From assembly GCF_004322705.1 (NCBI RefSeq), contig NZ_SIZZ01000002.1:124001-188000 (forward strand): a stretch of 64,000 nt of DNA, given 5' to 3'. This DNA is from Dyella terrae (GTDB taxonomy: Bacteria; Pseudomonadota; Gammaproteobacteria; Xanthomonadales; Rhodanobacteraceae). The notes beneath the pieces were generated by a model. It searched no databases, had not been told where the DNA came from, and saw only the letters and a list, made by a program, of their open reading frames with translations. Position 1 is the first letter of the stretch, and every line of letters starts with the position of its first letter. This document shows, piece after piece, positions 36,785 through 45,322 of this stretch. Position numbers and translations under genes: made by a program.

Positions 36785-37279
36785 ATGAGCAGCTTCCTTC
36801 CTACCGAACAGCGTCTGGCGGTCACCCGCCGGCGATACCCGGATTTTCCCCGCGAGCCGGCCGTCCTCGTGCGCCTGGTCAAGCACATCTACAAGCGCGT
36901 GCACGACGACGCCAACGCCATGCTCAAGCCCTGGGGCATCAACCACCCCGAGTACAACATCCTGATGATGCTGTACGGCACCGAGGGCTTCACCCTCAAC
37001 CCGAGCCAGCTCGCCGACGCGGCGGGCGAGAAGTCGGCCAACATCACGCGGCTTACCAATGCGCTGTGTGATAAGCAGCTGATCGAGCGCACCGCGAGCG
37101 ATGAAGATCGACGCAAGGTGTCGCTCACGCTCACAGCTGCAGGTGTTGCGATGATCGAAGACTTCCTGCCCGACATCTGCAAGCTGCTCGAACGCCAGAC
37201 GCAGGCGCTGGCCGCCGATGAGATGCAGCAGCTCGAACACCTGCTCAAGCGCTTCCTCGATAACCTCGACGCTGCCTGA
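36785..37279 (+). CDS. MarR-family transcriptional regulator of the FUSC efflux operon
   Basis: The ATG at 36785 is chosen because upstream in-frame codons run through the operator region. The 164-residue product has the MarR winged helix (NPSQLADAAGEKSANITRLTNALCDKQLIERTASDEDRRKVSLTLT split across its recognition helix and DR wing), flanked by dimerisation helices. It ends two bases before the FUSC gene. MarR proteins of this setting usually respond to phenolic or aromatic acids, which fits an AaeXAB-type operon. Confidence 0.88.
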   Translation: MSSFLPTEQRLAVTRRRYPDFPREPAVLVRLVKHIYKRVHDDANAMLKPWGINHPEYNILMMLYGTEGFTLNPSQLADAAGEKSANITRLTNALCDKQLIERTASDEDRRKVSLTLTAAGVAMIEDFLPDICKLLERQTQALAADEMQQLEHLLKRFLDNLDAA

Positions 37280-37281
37280 TC

Positions 37282-39408
37282 ATGTCCGCTGTCCCCGGCC
37301 CTTCGATCACCAAGCCTGCGCGCGTGCCGTGGCTGGCTGCGTTCCTCGTCGAGGAACGCGCCGCGTGGATCTTCGTGGCCAAGACCCTGCTGGCGATGTA
37401 CATCACCTGCTGGCTTGCGATGCTGTTCCAGCTGGAACAACCGGCCACGGCGATGATCACGGTCGCGATCGTGATGCACCCGCAAAGCGGCATGGTGTTG
37501 GCGAAAAGCTTCTACCGCGCGATCGGCACGCTCGCCGGCAGCCTGTTCGGCCTCGCCTTGATGAGCGTGTTTCCGCAGCAGCGAGAACTGTTCCTGCTGA
37601 GTCTTTCGCTGTGGGTCGCCATCTGTGCCGGTGGCGCGACGCTGTACCGCAACTTTGCCGCCTATGGCTTCGTGCTGGCCGGTTACACCGCCGCGATTGT
37701 TACCTTGCCGGCCATCAGCGATCCGCTGAATGTGTTTGACTCGGCGGTGATGCGCGTGAGCGAAGTGCTGCTGGGCATCATCGTATCCGGCGTCGTCAGC
37801 GACCTGATCTTCCCTGAGCGCCTGCGCGAAGTCCTTCGTCGCAGTGCACGCGAGCATTTCGCGCACTTCATCGATTTTGCGCGCGGAAGCACCGGCGGCT
37901 CCATTGCGCGCGCCGACATGGAGCGTGCGCACATGCGTTTTGTGCGCGCGGCCGTGCAGCTGGAAGACTTGCGCGCCTCGGTGATCTTCGAAGATCCGGA
38001 AGCCCGCGCGCGCAGCAGTCGCATGCGCCTGCTCAACCTGCGTTACATGGCGGCGTCGACCAGCTTTCAGTCGGTCCATCACCTGATCAATCGCCTCGAA
38101 CGAAGTCGTCCCGATGTTGCGCAGGCGCTGATCGCGCTTTATTCGCCGATCGGCAAGGCGTTGTCGCCGGGGCAGGGGCGCGACCAGGATCCGGGTGTGC
38201 TGGCGCCACGACTGGCCGAGTGCGAAGACATCCTGCCGCCGATGGCCGCGCAGTTGCGCACCTCGTTGCCGCCGGAAACCTGGCTGGAATTCGACACCGG
38301 CGCCGGCCTGCTTCGCCGCTTCGCCAGTGAAATGCGTGACTTCACCGCGCTGGAAGCGTCGCTGCGCGAAGGCAAGCTCAGGGGCACCGTCGAGACCGTG
38401 CGCTTCCCGCGCGGCAATGACTTTGCCGGCGCCAGCATCAGCGTCCTGCGTACTTTTCTCACCATGTCCGCGTTGAGCGTGTTCTGGCTTATGAGTGGCT
38501 GGCCGTTCGGTTCCAGCGCCATGCTGCTGGCGACGATCTTCAGCGGACTGTTCGGCGCGTCGGCGCATCCGATGTCGGGCATCGTCAATACGATGATCGG
38601 CTACGCCTCGGGCATGCTGGCCGGCTACATCGTCACCTTCTGGCTGCTGCCCGGCGGCGACGGCTTCACCATGTTGATCATCGCCACGATGCCGCTGCTG
38701 ATGATCGGACCGTACCTGAGCACGCGCGCCACGCTGCCGGGAGTGGGCGCCGGCTACACGCTAGGCTTCGTCTACATCCTCGCGCTGAAGAACCCGATGG
38801 TGTACGACCCGACGCACTTCCTCAACGACGCTATTGCGCAGATCGTTGGCCTGGGTCTGACTGCCGTCGCCTTTGTGTTCGTCCCTGCGGTCACGGGTAC
38901 ACAGTGGCAGCGCCGCCGTCAGCTCGGTCAGTTGCGTCGACAGGTGGTGCTTGCCGCCACGGCGCCGCTCGAAGGTCTGCTGTACCGCTTCGAAAGCGTC
39001 AATCGCGATCTGTTCCACCAGATCGTGTCGCATACCGCGTCCGGCAGTCCGGAATCGCGCTCGCTGTTGGCGTGGGCGCTGGCCGTGCACGAATGCGGTC
39101 GCGCCGTGATCGAACTGCGCCGGGATATCGCATCGTCCAACGTGCCGCACGAAGTAAGCGTCTGTGCGGAAGAAGCTGTGCGCGCCGTGGCCCATCTTTA
39201 CCAGGCGCCGAGCAAGGCCTACTGGCTCGAAGCCGACCAGGCCGTCGAGCGCGCCATTGCCGCGACCGCCGGCAAGCTCGATCTCGCCCGATCGGCCTGC
39301 CAGCCGACGCTCCATCATCTGCACCTGCTGCGCTCCGCGCTGCGCGATGACGAGTCGGCCATGGGGCCCTTCATTCAACTCCCGCCGGAGCCTTCGCATG
39401 CCTCGTGA
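37282..39408 (+). CDS. FUSC-family aromatic acid exporter (AaeB-like)
   Basis: The 708-residue protein has the FUSC arrangement of two membrane clusters (about residues 25-180 and 385-540), each followed by a cytoplasmic helical domain. The first cluster contains ITVAIVMHPQSGMVLAKSFYR, typical of FUSC/AaeB. AaeB with AaeA exports p-hydroxybenzoate and related acids in E. coli (established). It is followed by DUF1656 and HlyD genes in the canonical order B, X, A. Confidence 0.9.
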   Translation: MSAVPGPSITKPARVPWLAAFLVEERAAWIFVAKTLLAMYITCWLAMLFQLEQPATAMITVAIVMHPQSGMVLAKSFYRAIGTLAGSLFGLALMSVFPQQRELFLLSLSLWVAICAGGATLYRNFAAYGFVLAGYTAAIVTLPAISDPLNVFDSAVMRVSEVLLGIIVSGVVSDLIFPERLREVLRRSAREHFAHFIDFARGSTGGSIARADMERAHMRFVRAAVQLEDLRASVIFEDPEARARSSRMRLLNLRYMAASTSFQSVHHLINRLERSRPDVAQALIALYSPIGKALSPGQGRDQDPGVLAPRLAECEDILPPMAAQLRTSLPPETWLEFDTGAGLLRRFASEMRDFTALEASLREGKLRGTVETVRFPRGNDFAGASISVLRTFLTMSALSVFWLMSGWPFGSSAMLLATIFSGLFGASAHPMSGIVNTMIGYASGMLAGYIVTFWLLPGGDGFTMLIIATMPLLMIGPYLSTRATLPGVGAGYTLGFVYILALKNPMVYDPTHFLNDAIAQIVGLGLTAVAFVFVPAVTGTQWQRRRQLGQLRRQVVLAATAPLEGLLYRFESVNRDLFHQIVSHTASGSPESRSLLAWALAVHECGRAVIELRRDIASSNVPHEVSVCAEEAVRAVAHLYQAPSKAYWLEADQAVERAIAATAGKLDLARSACQPTLHHLHLLRSALRDDESAMGPFIQLPPEPSHAS

Positions 39409-39598
39409 AATCGCTTTGGCTGATGCCTTTGTTCCCGGCCTGCTGCTGGTGTTCGTAGCCTGCCTGCTGATGCTGTGGGTGGTGGACACGATCGTCGGCC
39501 GCTTCGGCCTGTACCGCTTCGTGTGGCATCCGCCGCTTTTCCGTCTCGCCATTTTCGTCTGCATGTTCGGCGCCGCCGGACTGCTGTTGTTCCGCTGA
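39398..39598 (+). CDS. DUF1656 small membrane protein (AaeX-like)
   Basis: The ATG at 39398 overlaps the FUSC gene by 11 bases. The 66-residue protein has two transmembrane segments (about 12-32 and 46-64) around the family element RFGLYRFVWHPPLFRLA. DUF1656 proteins always accompany FUSC and HlyD efflux partners; their exact role is unknown. Confidence 0.9.
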   Translation: MPREIALADAFVPGLLLVFVACLLMLWVVDTIVGRFGLYRFVWHPPLFRLAIFVCMFGAAGLLLFR

Positions 39599-39607
39599 GT
39601 CCACTCC

Positions 39608-40624
39608 ATGAAGATCCAGTCACTGCTTCGTTTCCTCATCACCGCCGTGGTTGTCGTGGCCGCCGCATGGCTCGGTCATGCCTTGTGGCGGCATTACATG
39701 TACTCGCCGTGGACGCGCGATGGCCGCGTGCGCGCTGAAGTGGTCCGGATCGCACCGGATGTATCCGGTCTGGTCACGCAGGTGGCCGTGATCGACAACC
39801 AGCTGGTGAAGAAGGGCGACCTGCTGTTCGCCATCGACCAGCCGCGCTTCAAGTACGCCGTTTCGCAGGCCGAGGCCAATCTCGCCGCTGCCGAAGCGGC
39901 CGGACGCGCCGCGGGGGCGAACATCAACGCCGCGCTCGCCAGTGCCGCCGCGCGCAAGGCCGAATTCGACATGGCGTCGACCCAGTCCGAGCGTCGCCAG
40001 AAGCTGGGTGATGTGGTGTCGATGGAAGTGCGTACCGACGCCATTTCCGCGGCCAATTCGGCCAAGGCCAACTGGCAGCAGGCCCAGGCCAGCGGCAACC
40101 AGGCCAGCGCCGCACGCCAGCAGGCGGAAGCCGCTGTCGAGCAGGCGCAAGTCGCACTCGACCAGGCCAAGCTCAACCTGGAGCGCACCGAAGTACGCGC
40201 TCCCGTCGACGGCTACGTCACCAACCTTGACGTGCGCGTGGGTGACTACGCTGCCACCGGCAGCCCGCGCCTCGCTTTGATTGACGCCCACAGCTTCTAC
40301 ATCTACGGCTACTTCGAAGAGACCAAGCTGCCGCACCTGCGCATCGGCGACCCCGTCGACATCCGCCTGATGGCCGGCGGCGTGCACCTGAAAGGCACCA
40401 TCACCGGCGTCGCCCGCGGCATCACCGATCGCGACAATCCCGCCGGAAGCGACCTCCTCGCCGACGTCAATCCCACCTTCAACTGGGTGCGCCTGGCCCA
40501 ACGCGTGCCGGTGCGCATCGACATCGACACCAATCACATTCCCGAAGGCACCATCATCGCTGCCGGCATGACGGCGACGATCGTGGTCAGTCCTAACGAG
40601 GACGGGCGCAAGCGCACGCCGTGA
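39608..40624 (+). CDS. HlyD-family periplasmic adaptor (AaeA-like)
   Basis: The 338-residue membrane-fusion protein has one N-terminal transmembrane segment, a biotinyl-lipoyl half (VRIAPDVSGLVTQVAVIDNQLVKKGDLLF), a long Ala/Gln-rich coiled coil (about 75-190), the second lipoyl half (LERTEVRAPVDGYVTNLDVRVGDYA) and a beta-barrel domain. It would link the FUSC exporter to an outer-membrane channel. It completes the MarR-FUSC-DUF1656-HlyD operon. Confidence 0.92.
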   Translation: MKIQSLLRFLITAVVVVAAAWLGHALWRHYMYSPWTRDGRVRAEVVRIAPDVSGLVTQVAVIDNQLVKKGDLLFAIDQPRFKYAVSQAEANLAAAEAAGRAAGANINAALASAAARKAEFDMASTQSERRQKLGDVVSMEVRTDAISAANSAKANWQQAQASGNQASAARQQAEAAVEQAQVALDQAKLNLERTEVRAPVDGYVTNLDVRVGDYAATGSPRLALIDAHSFYIYGYFEETKLPHLRIGDPVDIRLMAGGVHLKGTITGVARGITDRDNPAGSDLLADVNPTFNWVRLAQRVPVRIDIDTNHIPEGTIIAAGMTATIVVSPNEDGRKRTP

Positions 40625-40671
40625 TGCCGGTTTGACGAGGCCGGGGGCGACGCGGGTTACCATGTCGCCCC

Positions 40672-42066
40672 ATGAGCCGCACCTTTCCCTCCCCGCGCGC
40701 GCTGGCGCGCCGACTCAATCCGTTCCGTCGTCCGGGTCTGGCCGATCCGGCCGCGCTGCCGGCGTTTGCCGTGCCGGCGGGGCAGGTGCGGGAGCTACAA
40801 AGCCCGGAGGCGTTCCGTGCGACCTTGCTCGACCTGATCGCCGGGGCGCAGCAGCGGATCGTGCTGGTCGCGCTGTACCTGCAGGACGACGACGCGGGAC
40901 GGGAGGTGCTGGAGGCGCTGTACGCGGCCAAGCAGGCGCGACCGTCGCTGGAGGTCGAGGTATATGTCGACTGGCATCGCGCCCGCCGCGGCCTGATCGG
41001 CAAGGATCGCAGCGAAGGCAATGCGGCGATGTATCGCGCGTTTGCCGAGCGCCTGGGTCCGGGAGTGACAGTCCGTGGTGTGCCGGTGCAGACGCGCGAG
41101 TTGTTCGGCGTGTTGCACCTGAAAGGTTTCATCATCGACGACGCGGTGTTGTACAGCGGCGCCAGCATCAACGATGTGTACCTTGCCGCGCAGCAGCGCT
41201 ATCGCCTGGATCGCTATCACCTCATTCGCGATGCCGCGCTGGCCGACAGCATGGCCGGGTACGTGCGCACGCAGTTTCGCGACAGCGACGCCGTGCAGGC
41301 GCTTGACCGTCGCCCCTTGCCGGTGACCAGGGAATTGCAGCCGGCGATCGTGCGCTTTCGGCAGAACCTGGCCAAAGCGCAGTACGAGGTGCCGGTTGCG
41401 TCGCGCGGCGAAGGCGACGTGCTGGTTACTCCTTTGGCCGGCTTCGGTCGCAGCGACAACCTGCTCAACGAAACGCTGCTCGGCCTGTTGCATGGCGCGC
41501 GTCGCCGCGTCGTGCTATTCACCCCGTACTTCAATTTGCCGCGTCCGGTGCGCGCGGTGCTGGGCCAGCTACTTCGTCGCGGCGTGCAACTGGACATCAT
41601 GGTCGGTGACAAAACCGCCAACGACTTCTACATCCCGCCGACGCAGCCGTTTACGCGCATCGGCCTGCTGCCGTATCTCTACGAAGCCAACCTGCGACGC
41701 TTCGCACGCCTGCATCAGGCGCAGGTCACGCGCGGTCAGCTCAACCTCTGGCTCTGGCGCCACGGCGATAACAGCTATCACCTCAAGGGCATGCTTATCG
41801 ATGACGAGGTGGCCGTCCTGACCGGCAATAACCTCAATCCACGCGCATGGGCTTTGGATCTGGAAAACGGCCTGATCCTGCGCGATCCCGAGCACCTGCT
41901 CCTGCCACAGCACCTGGCCGAATGGGACCGCCTGCGAGCGCATGCCACCCGCCTGGATGACTATCACTCGCTGGAATCGCCACGCGCGTATCCGGAAGAG
42001 GTGCGCAAGCTGCTTCGACGGCTTAGCCGCGTGAGGCTGGACCGCTTGTTGAACCGGTTGCTGTAA
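40672..42066 (+). CDS. pssA: CDP-diacylglycerol-serine O-phosphatidyltransferase (phospholipase D type)
   Basis: The 464-residue enzyme closely resembles E. coli PssA along its whole length: IVLVALYLQDDDAGREVLEALY, VDWHRARRG, GVPVQTRELFGVLHLKGFIIDD, GASINDVYLA, FTPYFNLP, VGDKTANDFYIPP and NNLNPRAWALDLENGLIL. Two HxK-D phospholipase D motifs (in HLKGFIIDD and HLKGMLIDD) form the active site. It makes phosphatidylserine, the precursor of phosphatidylethanolamine. It is separate from the efflux operon; TTACCAT just upstream of the ATG may be its -10. Confidence 0.95.
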   Translation: MSRTFPSPRALARRLNPFRRPGLADPAALPAFAVPAGQVRELQSPEAFRATLLDLIAGAQQRIVLVALYLQDDDAGREVLEALYAAKQARPSLEVEVYVDWHRARRGLIGKDRSEGNAAMYRAFAERLGPGVTVRGVPVQTRELFGVLHLKGFIIDDAVLYSGASINDVYLAAQQRYRLDRYHLIRDAALADSMAGYVRTQFRDSDAVQALDRRPLPVTRELQPAIVRFRQNLAKAQYEVPVASRGEGDVLVTPLAGFGRSDNLLNETLLGLLHGARRRVVLFTPYFNLPRPVRAVLGQLLRRGVQLDIMVGDKTANDFYIPPTQPFTRIGLLPYLYEANLRRFARLHQAQVTRGQLNLWLWRHGDNSYHLKGMLIDDEVAVLTGNNLNPRAWALDLENGLILRDPEHLLLPQHLAEWDRLRAHATRLDDYHSLESPRAYPEEVRKLLRRLSRVRLDRLLNRLL

Positions 42067-42077
42067 AGGGGGGAGTC

Positions 42078-42194
42078 GCGCCTTTGGCGCAGTGAACGGT
42101 GAACAGTAAAGGCAAAGGGCGCGCACGGTTGCCGTTCTTGCTCTTACCTGTTGACCGTTTACCGTTCACAGGGCGCGCAGCGCCCGACCTCACA
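42078..42194. repeat. Composite inverted repeat, copy B, with flanking mini-palindromes
   Basis: The left arm, GTGAACGGTGAACAGTAAAG (42092-42111), mirrors the right arm, ending TTGACCGTTTACCGTTCAC (42151-42169). Outside the arms are GCGCC-TTT-GGCGC (42078-42090) and GGGCGC-GCA-GCGCCC (42171-42185), then CCTCACA. The element lies between convergent pssA and the GNAT gene and reaches into the GNAT stop codon. Confidence 0.65.
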
Positions 42195-42789
42195 TCGAAG
42201 CAAGGCGAGCGAGGCGCAACGTGAGCCACTTCGACACATCCGGCCATTCCCGGTCGAGGATGCTGTAGCAGACCGTGTCGCGGAGCGTGCCGTCGGGGCG
42301 GCGCTTGTGCAGTCGCAGGACGCCTTCGCGCACCGCGCCCAGGCGCTCGATCGCCCGCTGCGAATCCTGGTTGCGGCTATCCGTGTGAAATTCCACGGCG
42401 ACACAGCCCAGCGATTCGAAGGCATGTTGCAGCAGCAGGCGCTTGCAGGCGGTGTTGAGGTGGCTCTTCTGCCAGCGACGGGCGTACCAGGTGTAGCCGA
42501 TGGCCGCGCGGGCAGGATCGGCGACGATGTCGTAGAAGCGCGTGGTGCCGGCGATCTCGCCCGTCGACTTCTCGCGGACCGCGAACGGCAACATGACGCC
42601 GCGGGCCTGGCCGTCCAGAGCGGCCTGGATATAGGTCGCGGCCTGTCCTGGCGCCGGAGCGCTGGTAAACCACAGATGCCACAGTTCGCCGTCGGCTGCC
42701 GCGGCCTCCAGGCCGGGCGCGTGTTCGGGGGCGAGTGGTTCCAGGACGACGTAGTCGTCCTCCAGGCGGATCGGGGCGGAGTGGGGCAT
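42190..42789 (-). CDS. GNAT-family N-acetyltransferase (RimJ/RimL-like)
   Basis: The 199-residue enzyme has the RimJ/RimL-type GNAT fold: [18 protein letters not shown] at the N-terminus, the acetyl-CoA stretch at about residues 85-115 ([23 protein letters not shown] lies across it) and the end motif [23 protein letters not shown]. The acceptor is unknown. Its stop codon TGA falls inside the conserved CCTCACA end of repeat copy B, so the repeat has set the C-terminus. Confidence 0.85.
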   Translation of the reverse strand: MPHSAPIRLEDDYVVLEPLAPEHAPGLEAAAADGELWHLWFTSAPAPGQAATYIQAALDGQARGVMLPFAVREKSTGEIAGTTRFYDIVADPARAAIGYTWYARRWQKSHLNTACKRLLLQHAFESLGCVAVEFHTDSRNQDSQRAIERLGAVREGVLRLHKRRPDGTLRDTVCYSILDREWPDVSKWLTLRLARLASM

Positions 42790-42796
42790 GGGCTCG

Positions 42797-43003
42797 TCAG
42801 GCGTCCAGGTCGGGAATCAGCCGACTTTCCAGCCGGGCGATGGCGTCCTTGAGCAGGAGCTTGCGCTTCTTCATGCGGGTCAGCTGGAGCTCGTCGCGGC
42901 CCGTGGCGCCGGACATCTGCTCGATGGCGGCGTCCAGGTCGCGGTGCTCGATCCGCAATTCGGCCAGCAGATGGGCAATCTCGGCGGGGTCCTGGACCTG
43001 CAT
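42797..43003 (-). CDS. YdcH-like DUF465 small coiled-coil protein
   Basis: The 68-residue protein fits DUF465 in length and pattern: [20 protein letters not shown], then [18 protein letters not shown]. It is predicted to be a charged helical hairpin in the cytoplasm; the function is unknown. It lies seven bases upstream of the GNAT gene on the same strand and is divergent from ttcA. Confidence 0.85.
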   Translation of the reverse strand: MQVQDPAEIAHLLAELRIEHRDLDAAIEQMSGATGRDELQLTRMKKRKLLLKDAIARLESRLIPDLDA

Positions 43004-43071
43004 GGCATTCGTCGGAAGCGGAAGGGTAAGCGTCGAGTGTACCCCCGCCAGACCCCGGGCGGTCAGGTGGC

Positions 43072-43077
43072 TACAAT
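43072..43077 (+). promoter_or_regulatory. -10 box candidate for ttcA
   Basis: TACAAT lies 28 bases before the ttcA ATG in otherwise GC-rich DNA, predicting a leader of about 20 bases. A matching -35 is weak. Confidence 0.4.
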
Positions 43078-43105
43078 AGGCGGTCCCTCCGAATGCACCA
43101 GCCCC

Positions 43106-43981
43106 ATGTCCGCCCAGATCCGGCCCGAACCCGACGCCACCCGCAAGCAGCAGTACGAAGCCGGCAAGCTGGCCAAGCGGCTGCGCCACCAGGTGGGCCA
43201 GGCCATCGCCGACTTCAACATGATCGAAGATGGCGACAAGGTGATGGTGTGCCTGTCCGGCGGCAAGGATTCCTACACTTTGCTCGACGTGCTGCGCTCG
43301 CTGCAGGCGAAGGCGCCGGTGCGCTTCGAGCTGATCGCGGTGAACCTGGACCAGAAGCAGCCGGGTTTCCCGGAGCATGTGCTCCCGGAGTACCTCACCG
43401 GCCTGGGCGTGCCGTTCCACATCATTGAACAGGACACCTACAGCACCGTCACCCGGGTCATTCCCGAAGGCAAGACGATGTGCAGCCTGTGTTCGCGTCT
43501 GCGCCGCGGTGCGCTGTATCACTGGGCGGCCGCCAACGGCATCACCAAGATTGCGCTGGGCCATCATCGCGACGACATCCTGGCCACGTTCTTCCTGAAC
43601 ATGTTTTACCAGGGCAGCCTCAAGGCGATGCCACCGAAGCTGCGTTCGGACGATGGTCGCCATGTAGTCATTCGCCCACTGGCATACTGCCGGGAAGACG
43701 ATATCGCCGCGTACGCCGAGCAGCGACAATTCCCCATCATTCCGTGCAATCTTTGCGGCTCGCAGGAAAACCTGCAGCGCAAGTCGGTTCGCCGCATGAT
43801 GGACGAATGGGAAAAGCAGCATCCCGGCCGCAGTGAGACGATCTTCCGCGCGCTGGGTTCGGTCGCACCATCGCAACTGACCGACCGCAACCTGTTCGAT
43901 TTCGCGTCGCTGGGTTCGCGCGACGGCGCCAACCGCGCCGATGCCCATCGATGGCTTGCCGGTTCGCCGGACGAAGCCTGA
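43106..43981 (+). CDS. ttcA: tRNA 2-thiocytidine(32) synthetase TtcA
   Basis: TtcA thiolates C32 of certain tRNAs using ATP and an iron-sulfur cluster. The 291-residue protein has the PP-loop [14 protein letters not shown], the CxxC pair CSLC and a second pair CNLC, which hold the 4Fe-4S cluster. The ATG at 43106 gives the usual length. [18 protein letters not shown] is the family signature after the first cysteine pair. Confidence 0.97.
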   Translation: MSAQIRPEPDATRKQQYEAGKLAKRLRHQVGQAIADFNMIEDGDKVMVCLSGGKDSYTLLDVLRSLQAKAPVRFELIAVNLDQKQPGFPEHVLPEYLTGLGVPFHIIEQDTYSTVTRVIPEGKTMCSLCSRLRRGALYHWAAANGITKIALGHHRDDILATFFLNMFYQGSLKAMPPKLRSDDGRHVVIRPLAYCREDDIAAYAEQRQFPIIPCNLCGSQENLQRKSVRRMMDEWEKQHPGRSETIFRALGSVAPSQLTDRNLFDFASLGSRDGANRADAHRWLAGSPDEA

Positions 43982-44009
43982 CCTTTCACCTTTTTGAAGA
44001 GCAACCGCC

Positions 44010-45209
44010 GTGTCCCACTTTGCAAACGTTGAAATGACCCCGGGCGATCCGATCCTGGGCCTCACTGAAGCCTTCGTGGCCGATACGCGTCCGGGCAAGG
44101 TCAACCTCGGCGTGGGCATCTATTACGACGAACAGGGCCGCATCCCGCTGATGCGCGCAGTGCGCGAGGTGGAGCAGGCGCTGGCCCTGGAGGCCAAGCC
44201 GCGCGGCTACCTGCCGATCGACGGCCTGCCGGCTTACAACCAGGCCACGCAGAAGCTGGTGTTCGGCGCGGATTCGCCGCTGCTGGCCGCCGGCCGCGTG
44301 GCGACGTCGCAGACCATTGGTGGCAGCGGCGCGCTGCGCATTGGCGCGGACCTGCTCAAGAAAGTGCTCCCGCAGGCGAAGGTTGCCATCAGCAGCCCGA
44401 GCTGGGAAAACCATCGCGTGGTGTTCAACGCGGCCGGTTTCGAAGTGGTGGAATACGCCTATTACGATCCGACCACGCATGGCCTGAACTTCGAAGGCAT
44501 GCTGGCCGATCTGGGCAAGCTCGAATCGGGCACGGTCGTGCTGCTGCATGCATGCTGCCACAATCCGACGGGCGTGGATCTGACCACGCAGCAGTGGGAG
44601 CAGGTGGTGGCGCTGGTGAAGGAGCGCAAGCTGTTCCCCTTCATCGACATGGCCTACCAGGGCTTCGACAAGGGCATCGATGCCGACGCCACGGCCGTGC
44701 GCCTGCTTGCCGCCTCGGGCATTGAGTCGTTCGTGGTCGCCAATTCGTATTCGAAGTCGTTCTCGTTGTACGGCGAGCGCGTGGGTGCGTTGTCCGTCGT
44801 CGCTGCGACGCGTGACGAAGTGCTGCGCGTGCAGTCGCTGGTCAAGCGCACCATCCGCTCCAACTATTCCAGCCCGGCTACGCATGGCGGCGCGCTGGTG
44901 GCGGGCGTGCTCAATAGTGCCGAGCTGCGCACGATGTGGGAGCAGGAGCTGACCGAGATGCGCGAGCGCATCCACGCGATGCGTGCGGGCATGGTCGAAA
45001 AGCTCGCCGTCCACGGTGCGCCGCAGTTTGATTTCATCCAGCGCCAGGCGGGTATGTTCTCGTACTCGGGGCTGAGCAAGGCGCAGGTCGATCGCTTGCG
45101 CGAGGAATTCGCCATCTATGCGATCGGCACCGGTCGCATCTGCGTGGCAGCGCTCAACACCAACAATCTGGATACGGTGGTCGCCGCAGTCGCTGCGGTC
45201 AGTCGCTGA
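44010..45209 (+). CDS. tyrB: Aromatic amino acid aminotransferase
   Basis: This PLP-dependent class I aminotransferase (399 residues, GTG start at 44010) strongly resembles TyrB/AspC: GDPILGLTEAF, KVNLGVGIYYDEQGRIPLM, GGSGALRIGADLLK, LLHACCHNPTGVDLT, FPFIDMAYQGFDKG, and the PLP lysine in NSYSKSFSLYGERVG. It would transfer amino groups to aromatic 2-oxoacids or oxaloacetate. Aromatic preference is inferred from overall likeness to TyrB rather than AspC. Confidence 0.92.
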   Translation: MSHFANVEMTPGDPILGLTEAFVADTRPGKVNLGVGIYYDEQGRIPLMRAVREVEQALALEAKPRGYLPIDGLPAYNQATQKLVFGADSPLLAAGRVATSQTIGGSGALRIGADLLKKVLPQAKVAISSPSWENHRVVFNAAGFEVVEYAYYDPTTHGLNFEGMLADLGKLESGTVVLLHACCHNPTGVDLTTQQWEQVVALVKERKLFPFIDMAYQGFDKGIDADATAVRLLAASGIESFVVANSYSKSFSLYGERVGALSVVAATRDEVLRVQSLVKRTIRSNYSSPATHGGALVAGVLNSAELRTMWEQELTEMRERIHAMRAGMVEKLAVHGAPQFDFIQRQAGMFSYSGLSKAQVDRLREEFAIYAIGTGRICVAALNTNNLDTVVAAVAAVSR

Positions 45210-45228
45210 TCCAAATCACTCCTGATCG

Positions 45229-45304
45229 TTGTCCCGGCGCAAGTCGGGACCTGGGCGTTTCGCGCTGTCGATACGCCGGATGCCGGCCTGAGCCGGCATG
45301 ACAA
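45229..45304. repeat. REP-like paired-hairpin element between tyrB and rdgC
   Basis: Two hairpins, GTCCCGGCGCAAGTCGGGAC (45231-45250) and ATGCCGGCCTGAGCCGGCAT (45280-45299), sit 29 bases apart inside matching ends TTGTC and GACAA. This looks like the dispersed extragenic palindromes seen in many gamma- and betaproteobacteria that read GGATGCCGGC...GCCGGCATGAC. It fills most of the 113-base gap. Confidence 0.65.
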
Positions 45305-45322
45305 ACCAGCCACGGACAATGC

